A model generated the notes under the pieces. The model was not told the DNA's origin. It did no database searches and saw only the letters and a list, made by a program, of their open reading frames with translations. A DNA stretch of 56,859 nt, from the NCBI GenBank assembly GCA_913061315.1, contig CAJXUC010000019.1, forward strand, positions 1 to 56,859, written 5' to 3'. This DNA is from an uncultured Gammaproteobacteria bacterium (lineage in GTDB: Bacteria; Pseudomonadota; Gammaproteobacteria; GCA-001735895). This document shows, piece by piece, positions 35,489 through 44,402 of the stretch (positions are counted from its first letter, which is position 1; each line of letters begins with the position of its first letter). Both the position numbers and the translations under genes were made by a program.

Positions 35489-36603
35489 GAGTGAAAAACT
35501 TGCTTTAAAAACGGCACTTTAGGCATGGCCATGATGACTTTGGCCCAGTCGATGATCGTGGCAGAACCGAGCATGAAGCGTGCGAAGCCATTCGCATCTA
35601 AAGCTTTGGCGGTGCCCATCATCAGTGAAACAGCCAACTCTGGTTGCGCCATCAATACGCGATTAAAAATTTCATCTAAACGGATTAGTATGGATGAGAT
35701 CGGCGAGGGCACTGCGTACTGGCCCACGCTAATTCTCTCAGCCAGTTGAGTGACTTGAGCCTGAATGCCGGTAAAAGCATAACCAGATGACAAACGCACT
35801 GCACCACTGGCTGCTCCAATACTGGCAATATCTTTATCCACTGGCTTTATCTTATGCATCGGTATAACGCCAGTTTCTTCACTTAAGCTTTCTTCTATCT
35901 CAATGTTTTGTTCGTGCAGCCATTCAGTAATGGCTTGTCGATACCAGTCTTTGTCTTCTAAATGATTAGAGATCATAGTCGATTCAATTAACAGCCTGCG
36001 ATCAGAAAAAGGCAACGCATAAATAAAGTGCAGCCCTCGCGATTGATCAACCCTAAAATCCATTAATGTCGCTATTTCAGGTTCATTGATAGGATACTTG
36101 GTACGTATTTCCCAACCGAGAAAATGTTGCCTTAAACTATTATCAGCCATTTTTGGTGGGCGACTATCATACAGTTGGGCAGCTCTATAATGCTTTCCAG
36201 CAGCGGAAAATGAGCCGCCGTTACCAGACGCTAAAACATCTTCTGCTGGCGCTCGAATGAGATCAACACCCTTAGAAAGTTTACTTTCACATTGGGTCAT
36301 GTATTGAGCAGAGCTAAGACTCGTATAGCGATACTGATCGCTATAATGACAAACCTCAGTCTGGTGATCAATTAACCGCCACTGCTGCCAACTACCTTTA
36401 GTTACTGCGGCGAATTTCTCTACCTGATGGCTATCAGCCCATAGCGCCCAACTACAGTCACGTTCAGCTGGAGTGCGTGGCTCTAAGACAACCACAGAGC
36501 AATCATTGAGCTGAGAGGCAAGTGAAATACCAGCACTACCACCGCCAATAATGGCAATATCAAACTCATTGATTTCGTTCGTATTATTGTCTAATTTAGA
36601 CAC
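35485..36603 (-). CDS. crtY: Lycopene beta-cyclase (CrtY)
   Basis: The 372-residue flavoprotein has an FAD-binding start (FDIAIIGGGSAGISLASQL), RDCSWALWADSH corresponding to the cyclase TWSLW-type motif, GWEIRTKYP, MDFRVDQSRGLHFIYALPF and SSGYAFTGIQ. It turns lycopene into beta-carotene. Its stop overlaps blh by 4 bp and its start overlaps crtB by 8 bp. No crtZ or ketolase is present, so the pathway should end at beta-carotene and retinal. Confidence 0.95.
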   Translation of the reverse strand: MSKLDNNTNEINEFDIAIIGGGSAGISLASQLNDCSVVVLEPRTPAERDCSWALWADSHQVEKFAAVTKGSWQQWRLIDHQTEVCHYSDQYRYTSLSSAQYMTQCESKLSKGVDLIRAPAEDVLASGNGGSFSAAGKHYRAAQLYDSRPPKMADNSLRQHFLGWEIRTKYPINEPEIATLMDFRVDQSRGLHFIYALPFSDRRLLIESTMISNHLEDKDWYRQAITEWLHEQNIEIEESLSEETGVIPMHKIKPVDKDIASIGAASGAVRLSSGYAFTGIQAQVTQLAERISVGQYAVPSPISSILIRLDEIFNRVLMAQPELAVSLMMGTAKALDANGFARFMLGSATIIDWAKVIMAMPKVPFLKQVFHS

Positions 36604-37501
36604 CCGCCAGTCCTTGCAAGTGTTGGTGCAACTCTTTTTTATGCTCTGGGACTTTTCGTGATTTTAAGTCAGCAAGACTACGCAAGCTCAAAAATGCTTT
36701 TTCTGGCTTGGTGACAAAGACCCGACCTTGCCACCACGGCAGGCTGCGCCGTTTTAATACCCATCCAATTTGCCGATAGACACGTAGTGCAATGATAATA
36801 GAAAGACGCGAACGAAAAGGCAGGAGTTGAATGCCTAACAAGGCGCTCTGATAATAGCCTTCTGCGAGATCAAGCAAACGATCGACTGCCAACGCTATTG
36901 GCTGGTGGCTGTCAATACCGCCCTCAGCAATTGCTGACGCAGTTAGATCAACCCAGCTTGTGGGAAGGTAGCGTCTTCCCATTTTTGCATCTTCCAGCAC
37001 GTCTCTCGAAATATTCGTCAATTGCATCGCAATACCGAGGTCAATAGCAAAATTATCGGCTCGTTGGTTCTGACATTTGAGGACACGGCACATCATCAAA
37101 CCCACCGTACCTGCGACAGCATGGCAATAACGAAGTAATTCAGCCTCATCGCTAATAATCATTGGTTTCTGGTCTTTTAGCATACCGTCGAGCAGCTCTC
37201 GTGCTGCTATCAATGGAATACCGTTCTCTTTTGCGAGAAGCATGAAGGCTTCTACTTCTGGACCTGCTAGTCGATTGCTACCATTCAAACGAGCTCGAAT
37301 ATCTTCAAGAGACCCTTCTCGATTAGGCAGATCACCATCAGCAAGATCGTCAACAAATCGGCAAAATTGATAGAGCTGTGCGACACGGTCAGCAAGTTCA
37401 GACCCCAAAAATAAGCTGGCCCAATAAAATGTTTTACCGTGCCGAGCCAATATTTGCTTTGGGACCGATTGTATCAGTGAGTTGGTAGATAAGTTTTCCA
37501 T
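36596..37501 (-). CDS. crtB: Phytoene synthase (CrtB)
   Basis: The 301-residue protein has the squalene/phytoene synthase signatures: KTFYWASLFL, FCRFVDDLADGD (first Asp-rich site) and LGIAMQLTNISRDVLEDAKM with GRRYLP (second site). It joins two GGPP molecules into phytoene. The gene follows crtI with a 3-bp gap and overlaps crtY. Confidence 0.96.
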   Translation of the reverse strand: MENLSTNSLIQSVPKQILARHGKTFYWASLFLGSELADRVAQLYQFCRFVDDLADGDLPNREGSLEDIRARLNGSNRLAGPEVEAFMLLAKENGIPLIAARELLDGMLKDQKPMIISDEAELLRYCHAVAGTVGLMMCRVLKCQNQRADNFAIDLGIAMQLTNISRDVLEDAKMGRRYLPTSWVDLTASAIAEGGIDSHQPIALAVDRLLDLAEGYYQSALLGIQLLPFRSRLSIIIALRVYRQIGWVLKRRSLPWWQGRVFVTKPEKAFLSLRSLADLKSRKVPEHKKELHQHLQGLAGV

Positions 37502-37504
37502 TCT

Positions 37505-39013
37505 CTACCCGCCTGAGCCGACCTCAACGCCTGTCAGTAATTCTTCTACTACCTTAGCAGAACTGACGACTCCAGGGAGCCCAGCGCCAGGGTGAGTGCC
37601 AGCGCCAACAAAATACAGATTAGAAATGGCGCTATCACGGTTATGGTAACGAAACCAAGCTGACTGCGTTAGCCTCGGTTCAATTGAAAATCCAGCTCCA
37701 TGCATTGAGCGATAGTCCTTAGCAAAATTCTCTGGCGTCATCCAAAAAACTTCGTCAATCACTGATGATAGCTCTGGCAAAATAGTCTTTTCTAACGCAT
37801 CAACAATTCTGTCACGCAAACGCTCACCTTCGATACTCCAATCTACATTGCCTTGCAGGTTTGGAACGGGGCACAGAACATAGAAAGATTCACAACCTTC
37901 GGGCGCAAAGCTTTTATCGGTAGCTGTTGGCCGATGCACATAAAGACTAAAATCATCACTCATCTTTTTTGCATCAAAAATTTCAGACAGCAATTCTTTA
38001 AAACGAGGTCCCATCCAAATGCTGTGATGAGCAACATCTGGATAGAGCTTTTTTGTGCCAAAATATAAAACATACAGTCCCATGCTATATTGCTTTTTAA
38101 TGCTGGGTAGGCTGAATTTAGTTTTAGGTAATAAGTGCTGATAGCAGGTTTCAGGGTCACCACCAAACACCACTAAATCGGCTTCGATGACCGCGTCATT
38201 GTTGAGTCTAATGCCAGTTGCTTTTTTATTGACAACGACTATCTCGTCGACATCGGCGTTAAGCACTACATTAACGCCCTGACGGGTCATAAGGGCACCT
38301 AATGCTTCAACCAGTTTACCGGTTCCACCCATACAAAAAAATACACCCCAGCGACGTTCAAGGTAATGAATTAAAGAATAAATGGCGGTAGTTTTAAATG
38401 GGTTGCCACCCACTAACAACGGGTGAATAGAAAAAGCTTGGCGAATCAGGGGATGCTTCAAATGGCTATTCACCATCTGCGACACAGTTTTATAGCATTT
38501 AAGTATAATGAGGGCTGGTACCTGTTTTGCCATATCCCATATTCGAGTAAAAGGTCGATGGACTAGCTGTTTAAAGGCAACGTCATAAACCTTCTTGGAC
38601 TGGTCCAATAATTTTAGATAGCCATCTGCATCGTCATTACTAAAGCGACGTATTTCAGTCAGCGTATCTTCAATGCTAGCACGATAATCAAACTGACTTC
38701 CATCTGCGAAGTGAAATCTATAAAACGGATCCAATGGTACAAATTCTAGATAATCAGACAGTTTCTCATCGAACAGTTCAAATAATTCGTCGAACAAAAA
38801 AGGGGCGGTAATAACGGTTGGACCTGCATCATGACGGTAACCACCCCGCTCAAAAACTTGAGCTCGACCACCCAAACTATCGAGACGCTCAAGCAATGTT
38901 ACCTCGTAGCCTAAAGCTTTTAGCCTCAGTGCAGTGGCAATACCAGCAAAGCCTGCCCCGATTACTACTGCTGTTTTATCGGCTCCAAATTTTTTTGAAA
39001 TCAAGCACTCCAC
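37505..39013 (-). CDS. crtI: Phytoene desaturase (CrtI)
   Basis: The 502-residue flavoprotein begins with the dinucleotide motif AVVIGAGFAGIATALRLKAL, LLERLDSLGGRAQVFERGGY and DAGPTVITAPFLFDELFELF, and ends with YFVGAGTHPGAGLPGVVSSA, the bacterial CrtI signature. It desaturates phytoene to lycopene. Its start lies inside the end of crtE (13-bp overlap). Confidence 0.96.
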   Translation of the reverse strand: MECLISKKFGADKTAVVIGAGFAGIATALRLKALGYEVTLLERLDSLGGRAQVFERGGYRHDAGPTVITAPFLFDELFELFDEKLSDYLEFVPLDPFYRFHFADGSQFDYRASIEDTLTEIRRFSNDDADGYLKLLDQSKKVYDVAFKQLVHRPFTRIWDMAKQVPALIILKCYKTVSQMVNSHLKHPLIRQAFSIHPLLVGGNPFKTTAIYSLIHYLERRWGVFFCMGGTGKLVEALGALMTRQGVNVVLNADVDEIVVVNKKATGIRLNNDAVIEADLVVFGGDPETCYQHLLPKTKFSLPSIKKQYSMGLYVLYFGTKKLYPDVAHHSIWMGPRFKELLSEIFDAKKMSDDFSLYVHRPTATDKSFAPEGCESFYVLCPVPNLQGNVDWSIEGERLRDRIVDALEKTILPELSSVIDEVFWMTPENFAKDYRSMHGAGFSIEPRLTQSAWFRYHNRDSAISNLYFVGAGTHPGAGLPGVVSSAKVVEELLTGVEVGSGG

Positions 39014-39978
39014 CCTTCAAGGTTAATGGTTTTTTTTGGTTTCACAGATTCCACTAAACTATAGGCCACTGGTTGAAGCTTAGCGGGTAGTTCATTTACC
39101 TGTTCAGCGGCTTGCACAATCCAATGATCAACTATTTGGTTAGCTTTTAAAATAACATCGCTACATGCAATACGTCGCTGCCAATGAAATAGATGACTAT
39201 TATCATCAGATTGATACCAAGAATTAAACTCAACTCGACCAACACCCTGTTTAGCAAATAGACTAATAACTAAGTTTGGTTTTCGACCTTCCATATCACA
39301 TGAGCGATGACTTGAAGGGATAATGTCATCAATGTCGTTACAACCCTGATAAGCTAAACCACATAAACTAACAAGCGTTTCTAAACCGCCAAAAATCCCT
39401 AAGCCATCCAAGTGGTCACTGAATCCAGCAGCTAAAACAGCGCCTTTAATAGGGGCAACCAATAGGGGGACCGTTTTACCTTTAACGATTCTCTCCCATT
39501 CGTTTAATTTTGCACATTGTCGTTGACTAATATCAAAAATCTGGCCACTACAAGTATCTTGCATAGTCTGGGATAAAAGCCCAGCAAGCGCACCACCATA
39601 TTGATTATTTCTAGCGGCTAGCTCAAAGGCTTTAGCCACCATCCAATCACCAAGGCAGAGCGCCATGTCAGAACCAAAGTGCTCATGAATGCTTTCTTGT
39701 CCGCGCCTATGAGTGCTTGCATCACTAATATCGTCATGAATCAGTGAAGCGTTATGCAACAGCTCGCAAGCGGCTGCCCAATGGAGATTGTCAGTCCCAT
39801 TTAAACCTAGGGCTGCGCCACTAGACAACGCCAGATGCGCTCTAAAAGATTTACCCGGATTATTAAAATGATAGCTAGCAGCTTGGGCTAGGATAGGGTC
39901 TGTATGCCGCATTTCATGTTGAAACAAAACGTTCAACGATCTCAGAGTTTTTGATTGAATTAGTGCGGCTGGGAACAT
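39001..39978 (-). CDS. crtE: Geranylgeranyl diphosphate synthase (CrtE)
   Basis: The 325-residue prenyltransferase has ELLHNASLIHDDISD with the first Asp-rich motif and THRRGQESIHEHFG after it, plus YQGCNDIDDIIPSS as the second motif. It makes GGPP, the C20 precursor of phytoene. It is the first gene of the crt operon, 126 bp after the rhodopsin gene, with a strong hairpin between. Confidence 0.93.
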   Translation of the reverse strand: MFPAALIQSKTLRSLNVLFQHEMRHTDPILAQAASYHFNNPGKSFRAHLALSSGAALGLNGTDNLHWAAACELLHNASLIHDDISDASTHRRGQESIHEHFGSDMALCLGDWMVAKAFELAARNNQYGGALAGLLSQTMQDTCSGQIFDISQRQCAKLNEWERIVKGKTVPLLVAPIKGAVLAAGFSDHLDGLGIFGGLETLVSLCGLAYQGCNDIDDIIPSSHRSCDMEGRKPNLVISLFAKQGVGRVEFNSWYQSDDNSHLFHWQRRIACSDVILKANQIVDHWIVQAAEQVNELPAKLQPVAYSLVESVKPKKTINLEGWSA

Positions 39979-40068
39979 TATGAGTACCCTTTTAAGACGT
40001 AAATTGTGGTTATTTAATACTGTATATGATTTGTTATTTTGTTATTTTTTATTTTGTTATTATGTAAA

Positions 40069-40099
40069 TTGAAAGGGCCAGCCTAGCTGGCCCTTTCAA
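40069..40099 (-). terminator. Strong hairpin after proteorhodopsin gene
   Basis: TTGAAAGGGCCAGC (40069-40082) and GCTGGCCCTTTCAA (40086-40099) form a perfect 14-bp stem with a CTA loop, 5 bp after the rhodopsin stop. The minus strand continues TTTACATAATAAC, AT-rich but not a clean T-run, so it may be a leaky terminator or a stabilising 3' end. It would let the rhodopsin be made at much higher levels than the retinal enzymes. Confidence 0.8.
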
Positions 40100-40104
40100 A
40101 CGAC

Positions 40105-40809
40105 TTAACTCGCTTTAGAGTCTGTGTCAGCTACTGCAGCTGCCCAGATAACAAGACCAAAAGCAATTTTGTTCCAGAAATCGGCTATGTTATAAATAAT
40201 ATTCATAGTACCGGCATCTGCGCCATCGGTGAAGTAACCGAAAAAGTAACCCAGTGGATAAATAGCCCAACCAACAGTAACTAGTATAGTCATTGTCTTA
40301 TAAGCTTTTTGGACGTGAGGATTAGCAAGACCAGCATTAACCTTGCTTGCTTCGCCACCAAAGATCTCCCAGATTATGAAACCCCAAGCTGCCATTGAAG
40401 GAATGAATGCAATTTTAGCATCCATCATTCCTGTCTCACCAGCATAACCGAAGCCCAGCATGACCACAGTACCTAAGAGTAGACGCCAAAAAATTCCTGC
40501 TGGTACTTTTGAAGATACTGCAGATAGAATCAAGTAAAATTCAATCATTAACAACGGTACAGTTAATAACCAATCAATGTAACGAAATGCTGTTGGTGAT
40601 TCACCTGTGGCAACCCATACGTCACGCATATAAAAGTAATGAACTGCCGCAATCAGTGTAACAAGTCCTGAAACCGTCAAAGATGTTTTCCATTTGCCAG
40701 CAACACGATCTCGCTCAACAAAGAAAAAAGCTGTGGCAGCAACGAGTGCCATAGATATTAGCCAAAACGACATACCGACATAATCGTCTGCTGGTAACAT
40801 ATTAGTCAT
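40105..40809 (-). CDS. Green-tuned proteorhodopsin, light-driven proton pump
   Basis: The 234-residue protein has seven hydrophobic helices. RYIDWLLTVPLL holds the proton acceptor Asp79 (proteorhodopsin D97), Leu87 at the tuning position (105, Leu means green), and Glu90 the proton donor (E108). His57 matches H75, and Lys214 in FWNKIAFGL is the retinal Schiff-base lysine. The D/E pair indicates an outward proton pump rather than a chloride (NTQ-like) or sodium (NDQ) pump. The N-terminus lacks a long signal sequence. An AGGGG ribosome-binding site precedes the ATG. It sits upstream of crtE-I-B-Y-blh-fni on the same strand. Confidence 0.97.
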   Translation of the reverse strand: MTNMLPADDYVGMSFWLISMALVAATAFFFVERDRVAGKWKTSLTVSGLVTLIAAVHYFYMRDVWVATGESPTAFRYIDWLLTVPLLMIEFYLILSAVSSKVPAGIFWRLLLGTVVMLGFGYAGETGMMDAKIAFIPSMAAWGFIIWEIFGGEASKVNAGLANPHVQKAYKTMTILVTVGWAIYPLGYFFGYFTDGADAGTMNIIYNIADFWNKIAFGLVIWAAAVADTDSKAS

Positions 40810-41260
40810 GTGTAACCCCTAAATAAAGTTTTTATTAACTTAGTGCCTGCATTTTATCAAAATATAAAACACTAGACCCCCTTATAGCTATCCATAATCT
40901 CAAATATGAGGGAAATTAATGGAAGTGAGCTGTTGCAATTATACGCACGATACCCACTATTGGACTAGTCTTAGCCACCATTTTTTTAAAATTAAAGTCA
41001 AAAAACATCTTTTTATCTGTCACTTAAAAGCTAATGAAAGTAAAATAGAATATAATATTCATATAAAACAACGACTTAATATAACTTACGTGCCAGACTA
41101 AAATTAAATATTTTTTAGAAAATGCAGAGCACATTTGCAATTAATAGCTAATTTAAACCAGTCTAACCCTTATATGGTGGTGGATAATAGCTTTTGACCT
41201 TATAGTAATTACCCTTTTTTCAAGGTATTTATTAACTATGCACCCCAATTTTTCGCGTTA
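40810..41260. other. Intergenic region upstream of proteorhodopsin
   Basis: About 450 AT-rich bases between the acetyltransferase stop and the rhodopsin start. It must hold the rhodopsin promoter, but no clear -35/-10 pair could be fixed. A 60-codon frame at 40919 has a GAGGG before its ATG but a low-complexity, unfamiliar product, so I do not call it. Confidence 0.5.
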
Positions 41261-41770
41261 CTACAGCACTTTCGTCAATAGTTTAGCCATATAAATTTCA
41301 TCATAAAAATAATTATCCCGTTGGCTGGATTCTTTACGAATACCTTCTTGGAGGTAACCCCGTTTTTTATAGAGGCTAATAGCTAAAGTGTTATTGGCAA
41401 ATACTGTCAGCTCGATACGATGAATGTCATTATTGGACGCCCAACTTTCTGAGCATTCAAACAGCATAGAAGAAACGCCTTTCCCCTGATGTGAAGACAG
41501 CACTCCAACCATCAGTATCGTTGTGCCTGAAAGGCTTTTCCAACGCGAAGTTTCCAACGAGATGAAACCAATCAGCAAGCCACTTTCTTCAGCGACCAAT
41601 ATAATACTTCTTGGACTATCTATTACTTCGTCAAATTGACGACCTGCGTAATTACCAAGACGCTCTCGTTCTCCAGGCGCTGCACCCCACATAGGCGACT
41701 CTTTATCCAGTGTTGAACGAAGTTGTCTATAAGACTCACGGTCTGCCTTAACTATTTCACGGACTTTCAT
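41261..41770 (-). CDS. GNAT-family N-acetyltransferase
   Basis: The 169-residue protein has the GNAT acetyl-CoA site in VGVLSSHQGKGVSSMLFE (Q/RxxGxG/A type, near residues 95-112) and the C-terminal LYKKRGYLQEGIRKES. It transfers an acetyl group to an unknown amine; the C-terminal pattern resembles RimJ/RimL- and PhnO-like small-substrate acetyltransferases. It is 47 bp beyond the stop side of the PhyH gene's coding strand, so the two may be cotranscribed. Confidence 0.88.
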   Translation of the reverse strand: MKVREIVKADRESYRQLRSTLDKESPMWGAAPGERERLGNYAGRQFDEVIDSPRSIILVAEESGLLIGFISLETSRWKSLSGTTILMVGVLSSHQGKGVSSMLFECSESWASNNDIHRIELTVFANNTLAISLYKKRGYLQEGIRKESSQRDNYFYDEIYMAKLLTKVL

Positions 41771-41816
41771 GCTTTTTCTCTAATGCGTTACTCAATAGAC
41801 TCAAATTATAATAAGT

Positions 41817-42650
41817 TTAATAAGCTCTTTTTTGCTCAGCCCCATGATATAAAATATCAGCAAAGTTCTTATTGGCTCGACCACGCTCAATAGTGCCTTT
41901 AGTATCCATATCGTTTTCAGGACGCGCTAAATAAGAGTGCCCTTCTTGTAAGCAGTCACCACGGACTGGGGACCAGTTATTCTGTCCAATGTTTTGTTTT
42001 GCACCCGCAGGCATAAAAGACTGCAAGGCGAATCCAATACGGCGTTTATCTTTACTTTGGTTGGGTTGTGATCCGTGGATAATCATGGCGTGATGCAAGG
42101 ACATTTGCCCTGGCTTTAGTATCAAATCGACTGCTTTCTCAGAATCAACATTGTCAACTTCTTGCCCTCTGGTTAAGATATTGTTACCGCCATAGGTGTC
42201 TTTGTGAGGTTGAATGTCATTCATATGACTCTGCGGGATCATGCTCATACACCCGGTATGCTTATCGCTATGAGTCAGTGCAATCCAAGGTGTCACAAAA
42301 TTACGTGGCGTGATGCCCATGTAAGTGGCATCTTGATGCCAGCTTACAAAGTGGCTAGAGCTGGGTTCTTTAATAAATAGAACGCTGCCCCATAAAGAAA
42401 AGTGATGCCCCACTAGATCTTCAACCGCATCTAAGACTCTGGGATGATAAGCCAGTTCATCTAGAAACTTAAAACAAAGGTGTGCGTTGTTACGATTAAC
42501 ACCACTTAGCTCTAACGGGTACTGAGCTTCCGCAGCCTGCAATCGTTGCGCGTAAGATAAAGCTTCATCTTCAGACATTACATCGACAGGTGAAATAAAC
42601 CCTTCTCGTTGGTAAGTTTGAATTTGTTGCTGGGTAAGGACTTTGCCCAT
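41817..42650 (-). CDS. Phytanoyl-CoA dioxygenase (PhyH)-family oxygenase
   Basis: The 277-residue Fe(II)/2-oxoglutarate enzyme shows the metal triad WHQDATYMG (His-x-Asp) and IIHGSQPN (distal His), with the 2-oxoglutarate Arg in RRIGFALQ. The presence of Asp in the HxD pair argues for hydroxylation, not halogenation. The N-terminal QQIQTYQREGFISPVDVMS is typical of PhyH members. The substrate is unknown; close family enzymes act on ectoine, phosphonates or small natural products. It is followed on the same strand by the acetyltransferase gene. Confidence 0.88.
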   Translation of the reverse strand: MGKVLTQQQIQTYQREGFISPVDVMSEDEALSYAQRLQAAEAQYPLELSGVNRNNAHLCFKFLDELAYHPRVLDAVEDLVGHHFSLWGSVLFIKEPSSSHFVSWHQDATYMGITPRNFVTPWIALTHSDKHTGCMSMIPQSHMNDIQPHKDTYGGNNILTRGQEVDNVDSEKAVDLILKPGQMSLHHAMIIHGSQPNQSKDKRRIGFALQSFMPAGAKQNIGQNNWSPVRGDCLQEGHSYLARPENDMDTKGTIERGRANKNFADILYHGAEQKRAY

Positions 42651-42951
42651 GGAAGGATCGCCTACGTCAGAGGATATAGTATTTTTATATTACCGTTTAT
42701 GCCAAAAATTTGGCCATCAAAAAATGGCAATGATTATATTTTTTATTTTTAAGCAGCTGTCATCGTTATCCTTAACAACCTAAAAGTTGCCACTCGCAAT
42801 ATATCTAATTATACAAACAACTTGCAAGAAATTATTGTTTATAAAAGAATGATCCAGCCCGTATAACAGTTGAATTTTAATCTAAAGACAAAATTTTTCA
42901 CTGTTTGGTCTAGTAGTGTTTTAGCTTTTATTTTGACCCAAATTTATCTAT

Positions 42952-42969
42952 TTGTAACACCACTGTAAC
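42952..42969 (+). promoter_or_regulatory. Pho-box-like direct repeat
   Basis: TTGTAAC (42952-42958) and CTGTAAC (42963-42969) are 7-mers separated by 4 bases, the 11-bp period of PhoB boxes (consensus CTGTCAT). A TTTAAT follows 17 bp downstream as a possible -10 element. Downstream are a small frame and the GAPDH-arsJ arsenate genes, so phosphate control would make sense, since arsenate enters through phosphate uptake. The bases depart from consensus, so this is tentative. Confidence 0.4.
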
Positions 42970-43046
42970 CCCTAACCAATAGAGTATTTAATCTTTATGG
43001 TTAGAGTCTTCCTATTCCAGACTATCTCAACACAAAAGGTAAATAG

Positions 43047-43160
43047 ATGATGAACTCAAATACATTTAATACTAATAAATACTGGTTTAACTTGTTATTA
43101 AAACTTAAAAAAATGAGTGGTATTGAATCAGTCTTTACGCACCGTTCAAATTCGCAATGA
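43047..43160 (+). CDS. Possible small protein (37 aa), perhaps frameshifted
   Basis: ATG ATG at 43047 is preceded at ideal distance by AAAAGG. The frame encodes 37 residues (MMNSNTFNTNKYWF start) and ends at 43160. A second frame starting at GTG 43117 continues to 43239 with a plausible basic helix (IRNELFRREALVVYNHLRIH). The two meet at an A-run near 43106-43113. One longer small protein with a frameshift is possible. The stretch is otherwise about 735 bp of gene-free DNA between phyH and GAPDH. Confidence 0.35.
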   Translation: MMNSNTFNTNKYWFNLLLKLKKMSGIESVFTHRSNSQ

Positions 43161-43385
43161 ATTATTTCGTCGAGAAGCACTAGTTGTTTATAATCACTTG
43201 AGGATTCATTCTGCTTTACATGACGTTGCATTAATTTAACGTTGGATCTTTTTTGCCGTCATTTAAGGAATATGCCTTAACCTATTATTAACCAGTCTGA
43301 GTATTTTTATTTTACTCACTAACAATCGTCTGACAGGTAAAACCTGATTGATCGCAAATACAAAATTAATAAGGATAAAAAAATT

Positions 43386-44399
43386 ATGACGATTAAAGTA
43401 GGTATTAATGGCCTCGGTCGAATAGGCCGATTGGCACTAAAAGTAGCATGGGAATGGCCAGAATTTGAGTTTGTGCAATTCAATGACCCCGCTGGCAATG
43501 CAGAAACATTTGCTCACCTACTCAATTTCGATTCTATCCACGGTAAGTGGTGTTATGAAGCGACCCATAACGACACCAGCCTTTTGATTGAAGGCAAAAC
43601 AATCGCACTAAGCCACAACATGGCGATTGGTGAAACAGACTGGTCTGGATGCGATATTGTGATTGAGGCGTCTGGGGTAATGAAAACTAAAGCGTTATTA
43701 GAGCAATATCTGTCTCAGGGAGTTAAGCGCGTCGTTGTCACAGCACCGGTTAAAGAGGACGGTGTTCTAAACGTTGTAATGGGTGTGAATCATCATTTAT
43801 TCAACTCAGCTGAACATCTAATTGTTACAGCCGCGTCTTGTACGACGAACTGTTTGGCACCCGTTGTCAAAGTATTGCATGAAAAAATAGGCATAAAACA
43901 CGGAAGCATCACAACCATTCACGATCTGACCAATACTCAAACAATACTGGACGCACCACACAAAGATCTGCGTCGTGCACGCGCCTGTGGCATGAGTTTG
44001 ATCCCAACAACTACGGGTTCTGCGAGCGCCATCAGCCATATTTTTCCTGAATTGAAAGGCAAGCTGAATGGTCATGCCGTTCGCGTGCCGTTGGCCAACG
44101 CATCTTTAACCGATTGCGTATTTGAAGTTGAAAGAGCAACGACGATTGACGAAGTTAATGCCCTGTTTAAACACGCATCTGAGCATGAATTAAATAATAT
44201 ATTGGGTTACGAAGAGCGTCCTCTGGTATCGATTGATTACAAAACTGACCCACGCTCGGTCATAGTCGATGCACTGTCAACTATGGTCATTAATCACACC
44301 CAGGTAAAGCTATATACCTGGTATGACAACGAATACGGCTATGCTAATCGCACCATGGAACTGGCCAGATTAGTGTCAGGTGTTGGGCAAGTGCATTAA
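43386..44399 (+). CDS. Glyceraldehyde-3-phosphate dehydrogenase, ArsJ-associated
   Basis: The 337-residue enzyme has the NAD site [15 protein letters not shown], the catalytic segment [10 protein letters not shown] with its Cys, TTTGSASAI and [11 protein letters not shown]. Its direct coupling to an arsJ gene (3-bp gap) marks it as the dedicated GAPDH that makes 1-arseno-3-phosphoglycerate from glyceraldehyde-3-phosphate and arsenate. An AAGGA ribosome-binding site precedes the ATG. It is less likely to be the central glycolytic enzyme, though sequence alone does not exclude it. Confidence 0.92.
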   Translation: MTIKVGINGLGRIGRLALKVAWEWPEFEFVQFNDPAGNAETFAHLLNFDSIHGKWCYEATHNDTSLLIEGKTIALSHNMAIGETDWSGCDIVIEASGVMKTKALLEQYLSQGVKRVVVTAPVKEDGVLNVVMGVNHHLFNSAEHLIVTAASCTTNCLAPVVKVLHEKIGIKHGSITTIHDLTNTQTILDAPHKDLRRARACGMSLIPTTTGSASAISHIFPELKGKLNGHAVRVPLANASLTDCVFEVERATTIDEVNALFKHASEHELNNILGYEERPLVSIDYKTDPRSVIVDALSTMVINHTQVKLYTWYDNEYGYANRTMELARLVSGVGQVH

Positions 44400-44402
44400 G
44401 TT

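Noticed and set aside
40105..40809. Sodium- or chloride-pumping rhodopsin
   Set aside because: The acceptor Asp79 and donor Glu90 fit the proton-pump motif, not NDQ or NTQ.
40919..41101. 60-codon frame upstream of proteorhodopsin
   Set aside because: A GAGGG is near its ATG, but the product is low-complexity and matches nothing; likely chance in AT-rich DNA.
41817..42650. Chlorinating (halogenase) member of the PhyH family
   Set aside because: The metal motif is His-x-Asp; halogenases have Ala or Gly in place of Asp.
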